Below, in pieces: positions 15,970 through 24,251 of a DNA stretch of 64,000 nucleotides; positions within the stretch are counted from its first letter, which is position 1; every line of letters begins with the position of its first letter. The stretch lies in NCBI GenBank assembly GCA_964550125.1, contig CAZJWC010000002.1, positions 62,001 to 126,000 on the forward strand, written 5' to 3'. Both the position numbers and the translations under genes were made by a program. Origin of the DNA: CAZJWC01 sp964550125 (GTDB taxonomy: Bacteria; Bacillota; Clostridia; Christensenellales; Borkfalkiaceae). The notes below the pieces were generated by a model. That model was given only the letters and a program-made list of their open reading frames with translations. It was not told the DNA's origin and searched no databases.

Positions 15970-16781
15970 AGAGGAGAATAAAAGTTGTTGCCGAAACTCA
16001 AAAAGTTGTGTCTGCAATGCAAATGATTGCATCCTCAAAGATGCGTAAAGAAACGGACGCACTAAACTCAAGCAGTAGATATGCAAAGGGTGTTTTTGAT
16101 ATAGTTGAAAGTTTAATGACTGAAAAATTTTCCTATGATATTTATTTTTGCAAAAGCAAGGAAGAAAAGATAGCCTACCTTTTGCTTTCGGGGGACAGTG
16201 GGCTTTGTGGCGATTATAACCTTCTTGTATTAAACGAGAGCCAAAATGATATACAAAATAAAAATATTAAAACTCTCTTTCCTATAGGTAGGTTGGGTAA
16301 GGACTTCCACGAAAATGCAAATTTTGAAGTTGACGATAGATACGTTACTATGGTTGCAAAACCTAACGAAGAAAATGCACAACAAATCGCAAGTGAATTG
16401 ATAGCAAGGTTTAAAAAGGGTGAGTTTGATAGTATTCAAATTGCCTATACCGATTCAACAGTGCTTGCCGACCATAAAATAAGGTGTGAAAGGCTGTTGC
16501 CTATTCCTTTCAAAAAAACTGAAAGTCCTGCCGAGCTTCTTTTTGAATTTGAAGGGCTTGACTCTTTAATAGAGTTGTATCTTTCCTCAAAAATATATGA
16601 GGCATTATGTTCAGCATCTCTTGCTATGAATTATAAAAAATTGATAACTATGAGGCAGGCAACCAGCAATAGCGAAGAAATGCTTGACGAGTTAACTAAA
16701 AAATACAATCAATTAAGACAGGAAAAAATTACTAGCGAAATTTTAGATTCAGCAATTTCTCAACAAGGTAAAAAATTATGA
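15951..16781 (+). CDS. atpG: ATP synthase F1 subunit gamma
   Basis: The 276-residue central rotor shaft has the conserved N-terminal coiled-coil start (GLKRRIKVVAETQKVVSAMQ, then MIASSKMRK), a middle Rossmann-like domain with LLSGDSGLCGDYN, and the C-terminal helix with YEALCSASLAMNYKKLITMRQATSNSEEM. The SGDSGLCGDYN segment corresponds to the canonical TSDRGLCGGLN with changes (S-G-D-S for S-D-R, D-Y for G-L). It overlaps atpA by 19 bases and atpD by four (ATGA), so translation of the three is coupled. Confidence 0.94.
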   Translation: MRTEGLKRRIKVVAETQKVVSAMQMIASSKMRKETDALNSSSRYAKGVFDIVESLMTEKFSYDIYFCKSKEEKIAYLLLSGDSGLCGDYNLLVLNESQNDIQNKNIKTLFPIGRLGKDFHENANFEVDDRYVTMVAKPNEENAQQIASELIARFKKGEFDSIQIAYTDSTVLADHKIRCERLLPIPFKKTESPAELLFEFEGLDSLIELYLSSKIYEALCSASLAMNYKKLITMRQATSNSEEMLDELTKKYNQLRQEKITSEILDSAISQQGKKL

Positions 16782-18172
16782 TTAATGTTGAAAATATAGG
16801 TGTTATTACACAGATTATCGGTTCGGTAGTTGATGTGAGGTTTGAAACTCACCTTCCAGCCCAACACGAACTTTTAGTTGTAAACACCCTAGACGATAAA
16901 AAAGTATATATTGAGGTTATGTCCCATACAGACGCAAATACAGTTAAATGTATTTCAATGGAAGCGACTGACGGACTTTCTCGTGGACTTAAAGTAACTT
17001 CCACAGGAGAAAGTATCAAAGTGCCCGTAGGAGATAGTGTACTAGGAAGGGTAGTTGATGTTTTGGGTAGACCTATTGACGGCAAAGGCGAAATAAAAGA
17101 CGCAAAAACTTGGAGTATTTATAGGAGTGAGCCTGCGTTCAGCGAACAAAACCCCTCTACTGAAATTTTTATTACAGGTATAAAAGTTATCGACCTTTTA
17201 ACTCCTTATGCAAAGGGAGGAAAAATCGGTCTGTTTGGTGGTGCTGGTGTTGGTAAGACGGTGCTTATTCAAGAATTGATTTCAAATATGGCACAAAAGC
17301 ACGGTGGTTGCTCAATCTTTACGGGAGTGGGTGAGCGTTCCCGTGAGGGTTTTGAGATGATTGAAGAAATGACTGAATCAGGCGTTATAGATAAAACTGC
17401 CTTGGTATTTGGTCAAATGAACGAGTCCCCTGGTGCAAGGATGAGAACTGCCTTTACAGGTCTTACAATGGCAGAATATTTCAGGGACGTGCAAAATCAA
17501 GATGTGCTATTGTTTATTGACAATATTTTTAGATACGTTCAAGCAGGAAGTGAAATTTCAGCCTTGCTAGGAAGGATGTCCTCAGCCGTTGGTTATCAAC
17601 CTACACTTGCTACCGAACTTGGTATGCTAGAAGAAAGAATTTCAAATACGAAAAACGGCTCAATTACTTCAATTCAAGCAGTTTATGTTCCAGCAGACGA
17701 TTTAACAGATCCTGCTCCTGCAACAATTTTTACCCACCTTGATGCAATGACGGTGCTTTCTCGTCAAGTGGTTGAACAAGGTATTTATCCAGCAGTTGAC
17801 CCGTTGGAGTCAAATAGTAGACTTTTAGAACCTCATATCGTTGGTGAATTGCACTATAACACTGCAAAGAGGGTAATTAAAACTTTGCAAAGATATAAAG
17901 AATTGCAAGATATTATCGCTATACTTGGTATGGAAGAATTGAACGCTCAAGATAAGTTGCTTGTTTATCGTGCAAGAAAGTTACAAAGATTTTTCTCTCA
18001 ACCCTTTACGGTTGCAAGCGTATATACAGGTATGGAAGGAAAGTATGTCCCCATTGAAAAAACCATTGAGGGTTGTAACGCTATACTTGACGGAAAGTGC
18101 GACCATATCCCTGAAAACGCATTTTTCTTTATAGGTGGACTTGACGACTTAAAGGAATATTATGATGAATAA
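16778..18172 (+). CDS. atpD: ATP synthase F1 subunit beta
   Basis: The 464-residue catalytic subunit has the P-loop GGAGVGKTVLIQELI, the catalytic glutamate in GVGERSREGFEM, the Walker B strand VLLFIDNIFRY, the VPADDLTDPAPATIF loop and the signature YPAVDPLESNS. Two very conserved blocks differ from the norm: GERTREGNDL reads GERSREGFEM, and NIFRFTQAGSE reads NIFRYVQAGSE. Catalytic residues themselves are kept, so it should be active. It starts inside the gamma stop codon (ATGA) and its end overlaps the epsilon gene. Confidence 0.97.
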   Translation: MINVENIGVITQIIGSVVDVRFETHLPAQHELLVVNTLDDKKVYIEVMSHTDANTVKCISMEATDGLSRGLKVTSTGESIKVPVGDSVLGRVVDVLGRPIDGKGEIKDAKTWSIYRSEPAFSEQNPSTEIFITGIKVIDLLTPYAKGGKIGLFGGAGVGKTVLIQELISNMAQKHGGCSIFTGVGERSREGFEMIEEMTESGVIDKTALVFGQMNESPGARMRTAFTGLTMAEYFRDVQNQDVLLFIDNIFRYVQAGSEISALLGRMSSAVGYQPTLATELGMLEERISNTKNGSITSIQAVYVPADDLTDPAPATIFTHLDAMTVLSRQVVEQGIYPAVDPLESNSRLLEPHIVGELHYNTAKRVIKTLQRYKELQDIIAILGMEELNAQDKLLVYRARKLQRFFSQPFTVASVYTGMEGKYVPIEKTIEGCNAILDGKCDHIPENAFFFIGGLDDLKEYYDE

Positions 18173-18422
18173 ATTTAGTTTAGAAATTCTATCCCCCTCT
18201 ACCCTGTTTTATTCAGGTGAGGTAGAAAGCGTAAATATTCCTTTGCGGGACGGATATATGCAAGTGCTTGCAAATCACTCTACAGGTTTAGGAATTTTAG
18301 GTAACGGAGTGATTACTATTTTTGACGGAGAAAAATATATAAAAGTAAACTGCAATAATGGTGTTGTAAAAATTGATAAAAACAAAACTCAAATTTTGGG
18401 AAATAATTTTAAAAATGCTTAA
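18162..18422 (+). CDS. atpC: ATP synthase epsilon subunit, N-terminal domain only
   Basis: The 86-residue protein covers only the beta-sandwich domain of epsilon (FSLEILSPSTLFYSGEVESV, MQVLANHSTGLGILGNG). The usual subunit is about 130-140 residues with a C-terminal helical hairpin that can inhibit ATP hydrolysis, and that hairpin is missing. The stop is followed directly by a terminator, so no longer form is encoded. Two adjacent ATG codons (18162, 18165) are possible; AAAGGA spacing favours the second. Epsilon forms without the helical domain should still couple gamma to the c-ring but not self-inhibit. Confidence 0.88.
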   Translation: MMNKFSLEILSPSTLFYSGEVESVNIPLRDGYMQVLANHSTGLGILGNGVITIFDGEKYIKVNCNNGVVKIDKNKTQILGNNFKNA

Positions 18423-18442
18423 TCAAATGATTAGGCATTTTT
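18412..18442 (+). terminator. Intrinsic terminator of the ATP synthase operon
   Basis: An inverted repeat AATGCTTAATC-AAAT-GATTAGGCATT followed by TTTTTC overlaps the atpC stop codon. Confidence 0.85.
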
Positions 18443-18498
18443 CTATATATTAAGTATAAAAATATTTTGCAAAAAGTAAATAAATTTTTTTCTAATCA

Positions 18499-18527
18499 TT
18501 GAAAAAATAAATGTTATGTGCTAAAAT
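18499..18527 (+). promoter_or_regulatory. Promoter of the repeat lipoprotein gene
   Basis: TTGAAA, a 17-base spacer and TAAAAT lie about 60 bases before the start codon, downstream of the ATP synthase terminator. An AAAAGGAG ribosome site follows. Confidence 0.6.
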
Positions 18528-18588
18528 AAACGTGAATTTATTTTTTAACATCAGTTAAAAAATAAAAACAAAACAAAAGGAGTTTAAA

Positions 18589-21093
18589 ATGAAGAGAAAA
18601 AAGAGTTCTTTAAAGAAGCCGATTTTTACCCTAGCAACTTGTGGTGTAATGTTGGCTTCATCTTTCGCCTTGATAGGATGTTCAGGCGAAATGGGGGGGG
18701 GTACTAACTGGTATAGGGGTACAGCAGATGTTAATACCATTACCGAGGGCAAGGCAGGTGATTTTTATATTGATACAGACGACTATATTTTGTATCAAAA
18801 AAATGCTGATGGCACTTGGTCTATTGTTATGGAAAACTTTGGCAAAAATGGTGAAGCAGGTACAGCAGGTACTAACGGTACAAATGGTACTAACGGTACT
18901 GATGGTGCTACTTGGACTACAGGTACACTTAATCCTCTTGAAGACACCGTTGATGGAAAGGAAGGTGATTTGTATCTAAATACAAGCACACAAAACATTT
19001 ACCGTAAAGGTGCAACAAATTGGGCGTTAATTGGTAACATTAAAGGTGCTACTGGTGCAACAGGTGCTACTGGTAGTGCAGGTTCAGACGGTGCTGTTTG
19101 GCTTACTGGCACGCAAAATCCTACTGAAGATGATGTAGAAGGTAATGTTGGAGATTTATATCTAAATACAACTACTCAAAACTTATATCAAAAGGGTGAG
19201 TCAGGTTGGGCTTTACTTTGCAATATTAAAGGTACAGCAGGTACAAATGGTATTGCTTGGATTGCAGGTACATATAATCCTAATGATGTTAATCAACCTG
19301 GTAATGATGGTGATTTTTTCCTAAATTTAAATAATAATGATTTATATCGAAAGACTGCTGACAATTGGATGCTCATATGCAATATTAAGGGTGAAACTGG
19401 TGAAGAAGGTACTGACGGTACTGCTTGGTTTACAGGCGAGCAAAATCCTGATGACGTTAATGGTCTTGCTGGAAAAGAAGGAGATTTATATCTAAATACA
19501 ACTACTCAAAACTTATATCAAAAGGGCGAGTCAGGTTGGACTTTACTTTGCAATACTAAAGGTGAAACTGGTAGTGCAGGTAAGGGTATACAATCTATTG
19601 AAAGCCGTTACGATTATAATGAAGAAGGTAAATTGTGCTTTGTTTTGACTATTACTTATACAGAGGGAGAACCTGAAGAAGTTTGGTCGGTTGTTCCTGC
19701 AAAGGTAACTAGTGCCTATCCAGAAAATGGTTCATATGATTTGTATACACAATCTACTGATGATACTGGGGTGGTTGAAGGATTTACACTATGTGTTGGA
19801 TATGATGACGGTAGTAGTGAGTCTAATGTTGCTGTAACTCGTGATATGTTGTTTGATGTGGAAACGGGCGAATTGGTAGATTGTACAGTTGATGGTATAT
19901 GTCAAGTACAAGTTAAGCTTAATGGCTATGTCGTAGGTGAATATCAACTTTATGTATACAATCCTGAAAACGTTAGTATTGATAGTGCTACAGTTTACGA
20001 TATTGAAAATCAATTGGATTATCTTTATGTTTTTGATGAAAAACCTGAAAGTTTAAACGTTAGGATATACAACACGATATCAACTGGTGGTTATTTTGTA
20101 ACTGATGCAGTTATTTCAACAGATGACATTATAACTGAATTGAGTGATGACTTCTTTACAACTGCAGGTACAAAGACTTTCGATGCTACTTATAATGGTT
20201 CAACTATTAAAGTATTAATTGAGTTATATAATGAAGAACACAATGTAAGATATTGCTGGCTAGAAGGAAATGAAAACTTAGTCATAACTGAAAGAATAGA
20301 TGTTGTTGAAAGCGATGAAAACTCAACTTACAGTTGGTTGTTCGAAAAACTTGTTAATAAAAATCTTAGCGTACAGTACTATCAAGGTTGTTATGATGCT
20401 GATGTTGGTGATAATGTATATTATGAAGATTTTACTATAGAGCAAGACAATATCATTACTGACTCTTTAACTAGTTTAGAAGAATTTGGAGAATATGAGG
20501 TACAGATTACAACACCTTTGGGTAATACAATAGGAATCACTTTACTAATCTTGCCTGCCGAAAGTGATTTAACAAACACTTACTGTGATACTGATGGTTT
20601 TAATTTTGGTTATATAGAAATTTATAATAGTGCAGAAGGCACTAAAGGAGTAATCTACGACTATGATGGCAATGTAGATTCGATTCATGATGTAAATATT
20701 TTAACTGAATCGCCTGATTTTACAACCGACGATGCAACTATTGACATCAGTCTAGTAATTGATGGAATTACTCACTATTTTACATTAACTAACAGCACTG
20801 ATAACGGCAATTCTATTTGTGCAACCATACTAGATGAAGACGAAGAAGGCACTACTTATCTTTGCGAATTTGGTGATTCAAATAATTTGTACATATATAG
20901 CTTGACTAGATATTCTGATGGAAAGGCGATGTTCTGTTGGTTATATGGTGAAGATACACCTGATGAAGATGATGATGAGGTAATTGTAATGTATACTTTT
21001 GACCTTGAAGAAAGTACAACTTCATTTAATCTATATGGTATTACGATTGAGTTGAATAACGATGATAGGACTTTTACTATAAATAACGATTAA
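18589..21093 (+). CDS. Surface lipoprotein with collagen-like and W-x-TG-x-NP repeats
   Basis: The 834-residue protein has a lysine-rich signal peptide and a lipobox ALIGC (Cys31), so it is probably a membrane-anchored lipoprotein. Residues about 40-330 contain five tandem units. Each has a Trp-started module (pattern W-TG-NP...GDLYLNT..QNLYQKG..GW.L..NIKG) followed by short Gly-X-Y collagen-like stretches rich in Gly-Thr-Asn or Gly-Ala-Thr. The rest (about 340-834) is acidic, beta-rich and cysteine-poor, and I do not recognise it. No enzymatic motif is visible. A run of nine G lies just after the lipobox codon. It probably forms an extended, possibly trimeric, surface fibre. The function is unknown. 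Confidence 0.8.
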   Translation: MKRKKSSLKKPIFTLATCGVMLASSFALIGCSGEMGGGTNWYRGTADVNTITEGKAGDFYIDTDDYILYQKNADGTWSIVMENFGKNGEAGTAGTNGTNGTNGTDGATWTTGTLNPLEDTVDGKEGDLYLNTSTQNIYRKGATNWALIGNIKGATGATGATGSAGSDGAVWLTGTQNPTEDDVEGNVGDLYLNTTTQNLYQKGESGWALLCNIKGTAGTNGIAWIAGTYNPNDVNQPGNDGDFFLNLNNNDLYRKTADNWMLICNIKGETGEEGTDGTAWFTGEQNPDDVNGLAGKEGDLYLNTTTQNLYQKGESGWTLLCNTKGETGSAGKGIQSIESRYDYNEEGKLCFVLTITYTEGEPEEVWSVVPAKVTSAYPENGSYDLYTQSTDDTGVVEGFTLCVGYDDGSSESNVAVTRDMLFDVETGELVDCTVDGICQVQVKLNGYVVGEYQLYVYNPENVSIDSATVYDIENQLDYLYVFDEKPESLNVRIYNTISTGGYFVTDAVISTDDIITELSDDFFTTAGTKTFDATYNGSTIKVLIELYNEEHNVRYCWLEGNENLVITERIDVVESDENSTYSWLFEKLVNKNLSVQYYQGCYDADVGDNVYYEDFTIEQDNIITDSLTSLEEFGEYEVQITTPLGNTIGITLLILPAESDLTNTYCDTDGFNFGYIEIYNSAEGTKGVIYDYDGNVDSIHDVNILTESPDFTTDDATIDISLVIDGITHYFTLTNSTDNGNSICATILDEDEEGTTYLCEFGDSNNLYIYSLTRYSDGKAMFCWLYGEDTPDEDDDEVIVMYTFDLEESTTSFNLYGITIELNNDDRTFTINND
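18693..18701 (+). repeat. G9 homopolymer inside the lipoprotein gene
   Basis: Nine consecutive G encode the end of Met35 and Gly36-Gly38, four codons after the lipobox cysteine. In this AT-rich DNA such a run is exceptional. A gain or loss of one base would shift the frame and truncate the protein soon after the signal sequence. Confidence 0.95.
18712..19575 (+). repeat. Tandem repeat array of the surface lipoprotein
   Basis: Five diverged units of roughly 150-210 bases encode the Trp-module plus Gly-X-Y linkers. Units 3 and 5 are nearly identical at the DNA level over about 84 bases (starting at 19150 and 19480, three mismatches seen), exactly 330 bases apart. Confidence 0.9.
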
Positions 21094-21112
21094 AAGTAAA
21101 AAGTAAAAAATT

Positions 21113-21147
21113 AAAAAAGTCTAACTTTTTATAGTTAGACTTTTTTT
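21113..21147. terminator. Bidirectional terminator between convergent genes
   Basis: The stem AAAAAAGTCTAAC / GTTAGACTTTTTTT with an eight-base loop sits between the lipoprotein gene and the convergent nnr gene, whose stop codon falls inside the right arm. A and T runs on both sides support use in both directions. Confidence 0.85.
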
Positions 21148-22628
21148 ATTATATTTGTAATTACTTTTTCAATTTCATTTATCGTATCGCTAGCTATCAT
21201 TGAGTAGGAGTTTGACTTTTGCTCTGCAAATTCACCTGCTTTTCCATTTATGAACGCTGAACATATAGTTGCCTTAAGCGTGTTTTTTTCTTGTCCTAAC
21301 AGACTTGTAAGTATACCTGAAAGCACATCACCGCTTCCAGCTGTTGCCATACCTACGCAACCTGCATTTGTCAAATAAACTTCATTGCCGTCCGTTACAA
21401 TGGTAGAGCTCCCCTTTAAAAGTAGTATCACGTTGTTTTCTTTTGCATACTCTTTTGCATACTTAATAGGATTTTCTTTTATCTCTTGTATGGGTATATG
21501 GCAAAGTCTTTCAAACTCTTTTAAATGAGGGGTAAGAACTATCTTGCAGTTGCTTTCTTTTAGTATTTTATTATCCATTTTTGAAAGTGAGTTTAATCCG
21601 TCAGCGTCAATCACTATGGGCAAACTATAATTTTTTAATATAAAGGAAAGCAGTTTTTTATTTTCCTCATTTTCTCCAAGCCCCATACCTATACCAACTG
21701 CCTTTAAATTTTTAAGTGCCTCTTTAATCTCGTTTTCGTCAAATATAAAGTTACCATCTATGTCGCTCAACGGGAAATAGGTGCTTTCAAGTAGGTGGGG
21801 AGAAATAGAGGGAAATAAACTTTTTGCACAAATTACCTTGCAAACTCCACAACCCGAACGCATTGCCGATTGTGCCATATTTGAAAGTTTTATTGCCCCA
21901 GAGTATTTTGTACAACCACCTATTAAACCGATATATCCAAAATTACCCTTGTTTGCGTTAGCGTCCCTCTCTTTAAAAATTTCTACAAAATCACTCCCTT
22001 CAACAAGGTTATTTCTTTCCCCAACAATGTCTATGCCTATATCTTTATTGACAATTTTTTTAATATACTTTTTGGCATTGTTTAAAAAGTGTCCTGTTTT
22101 AAAACTGCCTATTGAAATCGTTAGGTGCGATTTTACTGCAAGTTCGCAAAGTCCGTTATCTCCGTTCAAACCACTATTTATATCAACTGAAATTACCTGT
22201 GCAAAGGAGTTGTTTATTTTACTTATAACTTCCTTTAAAGGTTGTGTAAGTTCCCCCTTAAATCCTGTACCCAAAATGCAGTCTACTATAAAATTGAATT
22301 TTGAAAAATCAAAACTCTCCGTATATAAACTGTACGGCACATTTTGTTGTTTGCAAAGTTCAAAAAAGTGTTTTCCGTCTGCTGAAAATTTTTCTTCAAT
22401 CAATAAAATTTCTACAATTATTCCGTGCTTTTTCAATAATGAAGCCAAAACAAAGCCGTCCCCTCCGTTGTTGCCCTTTCCACAAACAACTAAAACTTTA
22501 CCAAACCAGTCAACGCTGTCAAAAACCGACTTTCCTGCCCTCTCCATTAAGGTTTTGCTGTCAGTTTTATTTTGTATTGTAATAAGGTCGCTCTCTCTCA
22601 TTGTATTAACTGAAACTACATCTTTCAT
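21135..22628 (-). CDS. nnr: Bifunctional NAD(P)H-hydrate epimerase/dehydratase
   Basis: The 497-residue protein repairs hydrated NADH and NADPH. The N-terminal half is the YjeF_N epimerase domain (VVCGKGNNGGDGFVLASLL, VDCILGTGFKGEL, SVDINSGLNGDNG). The C-terminal half is the ADP- or ATP-dependent dehydratase domain of the ribokinase fold (IGLIGGCTKYSGA, IDADGLNSLS, LTPHLKEFERL, and the catalytic VGMATAGSGDVLSGIL). The length is normal for the fused form. An AGGAG ribosome site precedes the start on the reverse strand. It stands alone, a common situation for this housekeeping repair enzyme. Confidence 0.95.
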   Translation of the reverse strand: MKDVVSVNTMRESDLITIQNKTDSKTLMERAGKSVFDSVDWFGKVLVVCGKGNNGGDGFVLASLLKKHGIIVEILLIEEKFSADGKHFFELCKQQNVPYSLYTESFDFSKFNFIVDCILGTGFKGELTQPLKEVISKINNSFAQVISVDINSGLNGDNGLCELAVKSHLTISIGSFKTGHFLNNAKKYIKKIVNKDIGIDIVGERNNLVEGSDFVEIFKERDANANKGNFGYIGLIGGCTKYSGAIKLSNMAQSAMRSGCGVCKVICAKSLFPSISPHLLESTYFPLSDIDGNFIFDENEIKEALKNLKAVGIGMGLGENEENKKLLSFILKNYSLPIVIDADGLNSLSKMDNKILKESNCKIVLTPHLKEFERLCHIPIQEIKENPIKYAKEYAKENNVILLLKGSSTIVTDGNEVYLTNAGCVGMATAGSGDVLSGILTSLLGQEKNTLKATICSAFINGKAGEFAEQKSNSYSMIASDTINEIEKVITNIIKKV

Positions 22629-22813
22629 AATATACTCCTATAGTGAAAAAGATTTTATCAAATAACCCCCTATTTGTCAATTATAAGATAAAAATTGTCT
22701 TTAAACAATTTAATCGTTTTTTTAAAAATATTTGCAAATACCTGCTAAAATATTATTATATTTTTTTTAAAAGTAGTATAATTAAGAAAAAATTTTTTTA
22801 ATGGAGATGTTCT

Positions 22814-23794
22814 ATGAACAAGATTAAGGTTGGTATTGTTGGTTATGGCAATCTTGGCAAGGGGGTTGAACTTGCCACAAGTGTAGCCAGCGACATTGAG
22901 TGTGTTGGCGTTTTTACTAGGAGAGAACCCTCTACTGTAAAAACTGTAACTAATCTTCCTGTGTATTCAATGGAAGATATGAAAAACTTTGTTGGCAAGG
23001 TTGACGTAATGATAGTTTGTGGTGGTTCGGCAACCGACCTGCCTAAACAATCGCCTGAAATTTTAAAAGATTTTAACGTTGTTGATTCTTTTGATACACA
23101 CGCAAAAGTTCCCACACATTTTGCTAATATGGATGAAGTTGGCAAACAGGCAAATCATCTTGGTGGTATTTCTATCGGTTGGGATCCTGGTTTGTTTTCT
23201 ATTGCAAGGATGATGTTTGGTGCGTTTTTACCTGACGGAAAGGATTACACTTTTTGGGGTAAGGGAGTTTCTCAAGGACATAGTGATGCAATTAGAAGGA
23301 TTGAAGGTGTAAAAAACGCTATTCAATATACTATTCCCGTACAAAAGGCAGTTGAGAGTGTTAGAAATATGGAGTACCCCGAACTTACCACTAGGGACAA
23401 ACATATTAGGGAGTGCTTTGTTGTTGCTAATGAGGGTGCAGATAAATCAAGGATTGAAAAAGAAATTAAAGAGATGCCTAACTACTTTGCTGATTATGAC
23501 ACTATTGTTCACTTTGTCAGCGAGGAAGAGTTGAAGGCAAATCATAGCAAACTTGCACATGGTGGTTTTGTTATGCGTACAGGTAAGACAAGCGAGCAAA
23601 ATTCACACCTTATTGAACTTGCTATTAAACTTGACTCTAACCCTGAGTTTACAGGCAGTATTTTAACAGCCTATGCAAGAGCAGTTGCTAAACTTAATAA
23701 AGAGGGTATGTGTGGTTGCGTTACCGTATTTGATATTCCTTTAAAATATCTTTCTCCTATGAGTGAAGAAGAATTAAGGTCGCACTTGCTATAA
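22814..23794 (+). CDS. ddh: meso-Diaminopimelate dehydrogenase
   Basis: The 326-residue NADPH-dependent enzyme makes meso-diaminopimelate from tetrahydrodipicolinate in one step, for lysine and peptidoglycan. It has an N-terminal Rossmann motif (VGIVGYGNLGKGVE), the VCGGSATDLP and VDSFDTHAKVP segments, and the substrate region SIGWDPGLFSIARMM and WGKGVSQGHSDAIRRI, all diagnostic of Ddh. The length is normal. Its presence implies DAP-type peptidoglycan and use of the dehydrogenase branch. It is monocistronic, closed by a hairpin. Confidence 0.96.
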   Translation: MNKIKVGIVGYGNLGKGVELATSVASDIECVGVFTRREPSTVKTVTNLPVYSMEDMKNFVGKVDVMIVCGGSATDLPKQSPEILKDFNVVDSFDTHAKVPTHFANMDEVGKQANHLGGISIGWDPGLFSIARMMFGAFLPDGKDYTFWGKGVSQGHSDAIRRIEGVKNAIQYTIPVQKAVESVRNMEYPELTTRDKHIRECFVVANEGADKSRIEKEIKEMPNYFADYDTIVHFVSEEELKANHSKLAHGGFVMRTGKTSEQNSHLIELAIKLDSNPEFTGSILTAYARAVAKLNKEGMCGCVTVFDIPLKYLSPMSEEELRSHLL

Positions 23795-23798
23795 AAAT

Positions 23799-23826
23799 AA
23801 AGCCGTTACTTTGTAACGGTTTTTTC
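23799..23826. terminator. Bidirectional terminator
   Basis: CCGTTAC-TTT-GTAACGG followed by TTTTTT, and preceded by an A-rich run, lies between ddh and the convergent reverse-strand gene. Confidence 0.8.
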
Positions 23827-23828
23827 TA

Positions 23829-24251
23829 TTAAGATTTTTTTATAAACCCTTTTGCAATTTTTATTTTTCCTACTTGTTTAATTTTTAAAATTTTGTCAAG
23901 TTCTAAAAGATGTTGGTTATAAAACTTATATCTTATCATCTTTACATTGTTTCGTGTGGTTGTGCCCTCTACCAATCTCTGAAAACTCTTTGAAAAATCT
24001 TCCTTTTGTCTGTTGAATTTTGCTTCTTCAATTTTATTAAAAACTATGGCAAAATCAAGTTCTTTATTCATAGCAATAGCCATACAAATAACCTTTCCGT
24101 CAAGTATAAATTTTATTTGATAAAAGGTATGCTCATCAATAATTTCAATTTCAGTATCAGGGTATACTTCATAAACTTTATTTACAAGTTTTTCAAGTAA
24201 TTCAAACTTTGCAATCCCCAGCATCTTCTTTAATTTGTATTCAATCGCCAT
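23829..24251 (-). CDS. Hypothetical protein downstream of a glycosyltransferase
   Basis: I do not recognise this 140-residue, basic protein. It is predicted mixed alpha/beta, begins with MAIEYKLKKMLGIAKFELLE and ends in a Lys-rich tail. There is no signal peptide, membrane segment or metal motif. It overlaps the preceding glycosyltransferase gene by 11 bases, so the two are co-translated and may act together. Confidence 0.6.
   Translation of the reverse strand: MAIEYKLKKMLGIAKFELLEKLVNKVYEVYPDTEIEIIDEHTFYQIKFILDGKVICMAIAMNKELDFAIVFNKIEEAKFNRQKEDFSKSFQRLVEGTTTRNNVKMIRYKFYNQHLLELDKILKIKQVGKIKIAKGFIKKS

Noticed and set aside
18712..19575. CRISPR-like or non-coding repeat array
   Set aside because: The repeats are diverged, in-frame protein repeats with collagen-like linkers, not constant repeats with unique spacers.
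21781..22665. A 294-codon forward ORF antisense to nnr
   Set aside because: It lies fully across the strong NnrE/NnrD coding frame, its product is Ser/Leu/Pro-rich shadow-type text and it has no ribosome site.
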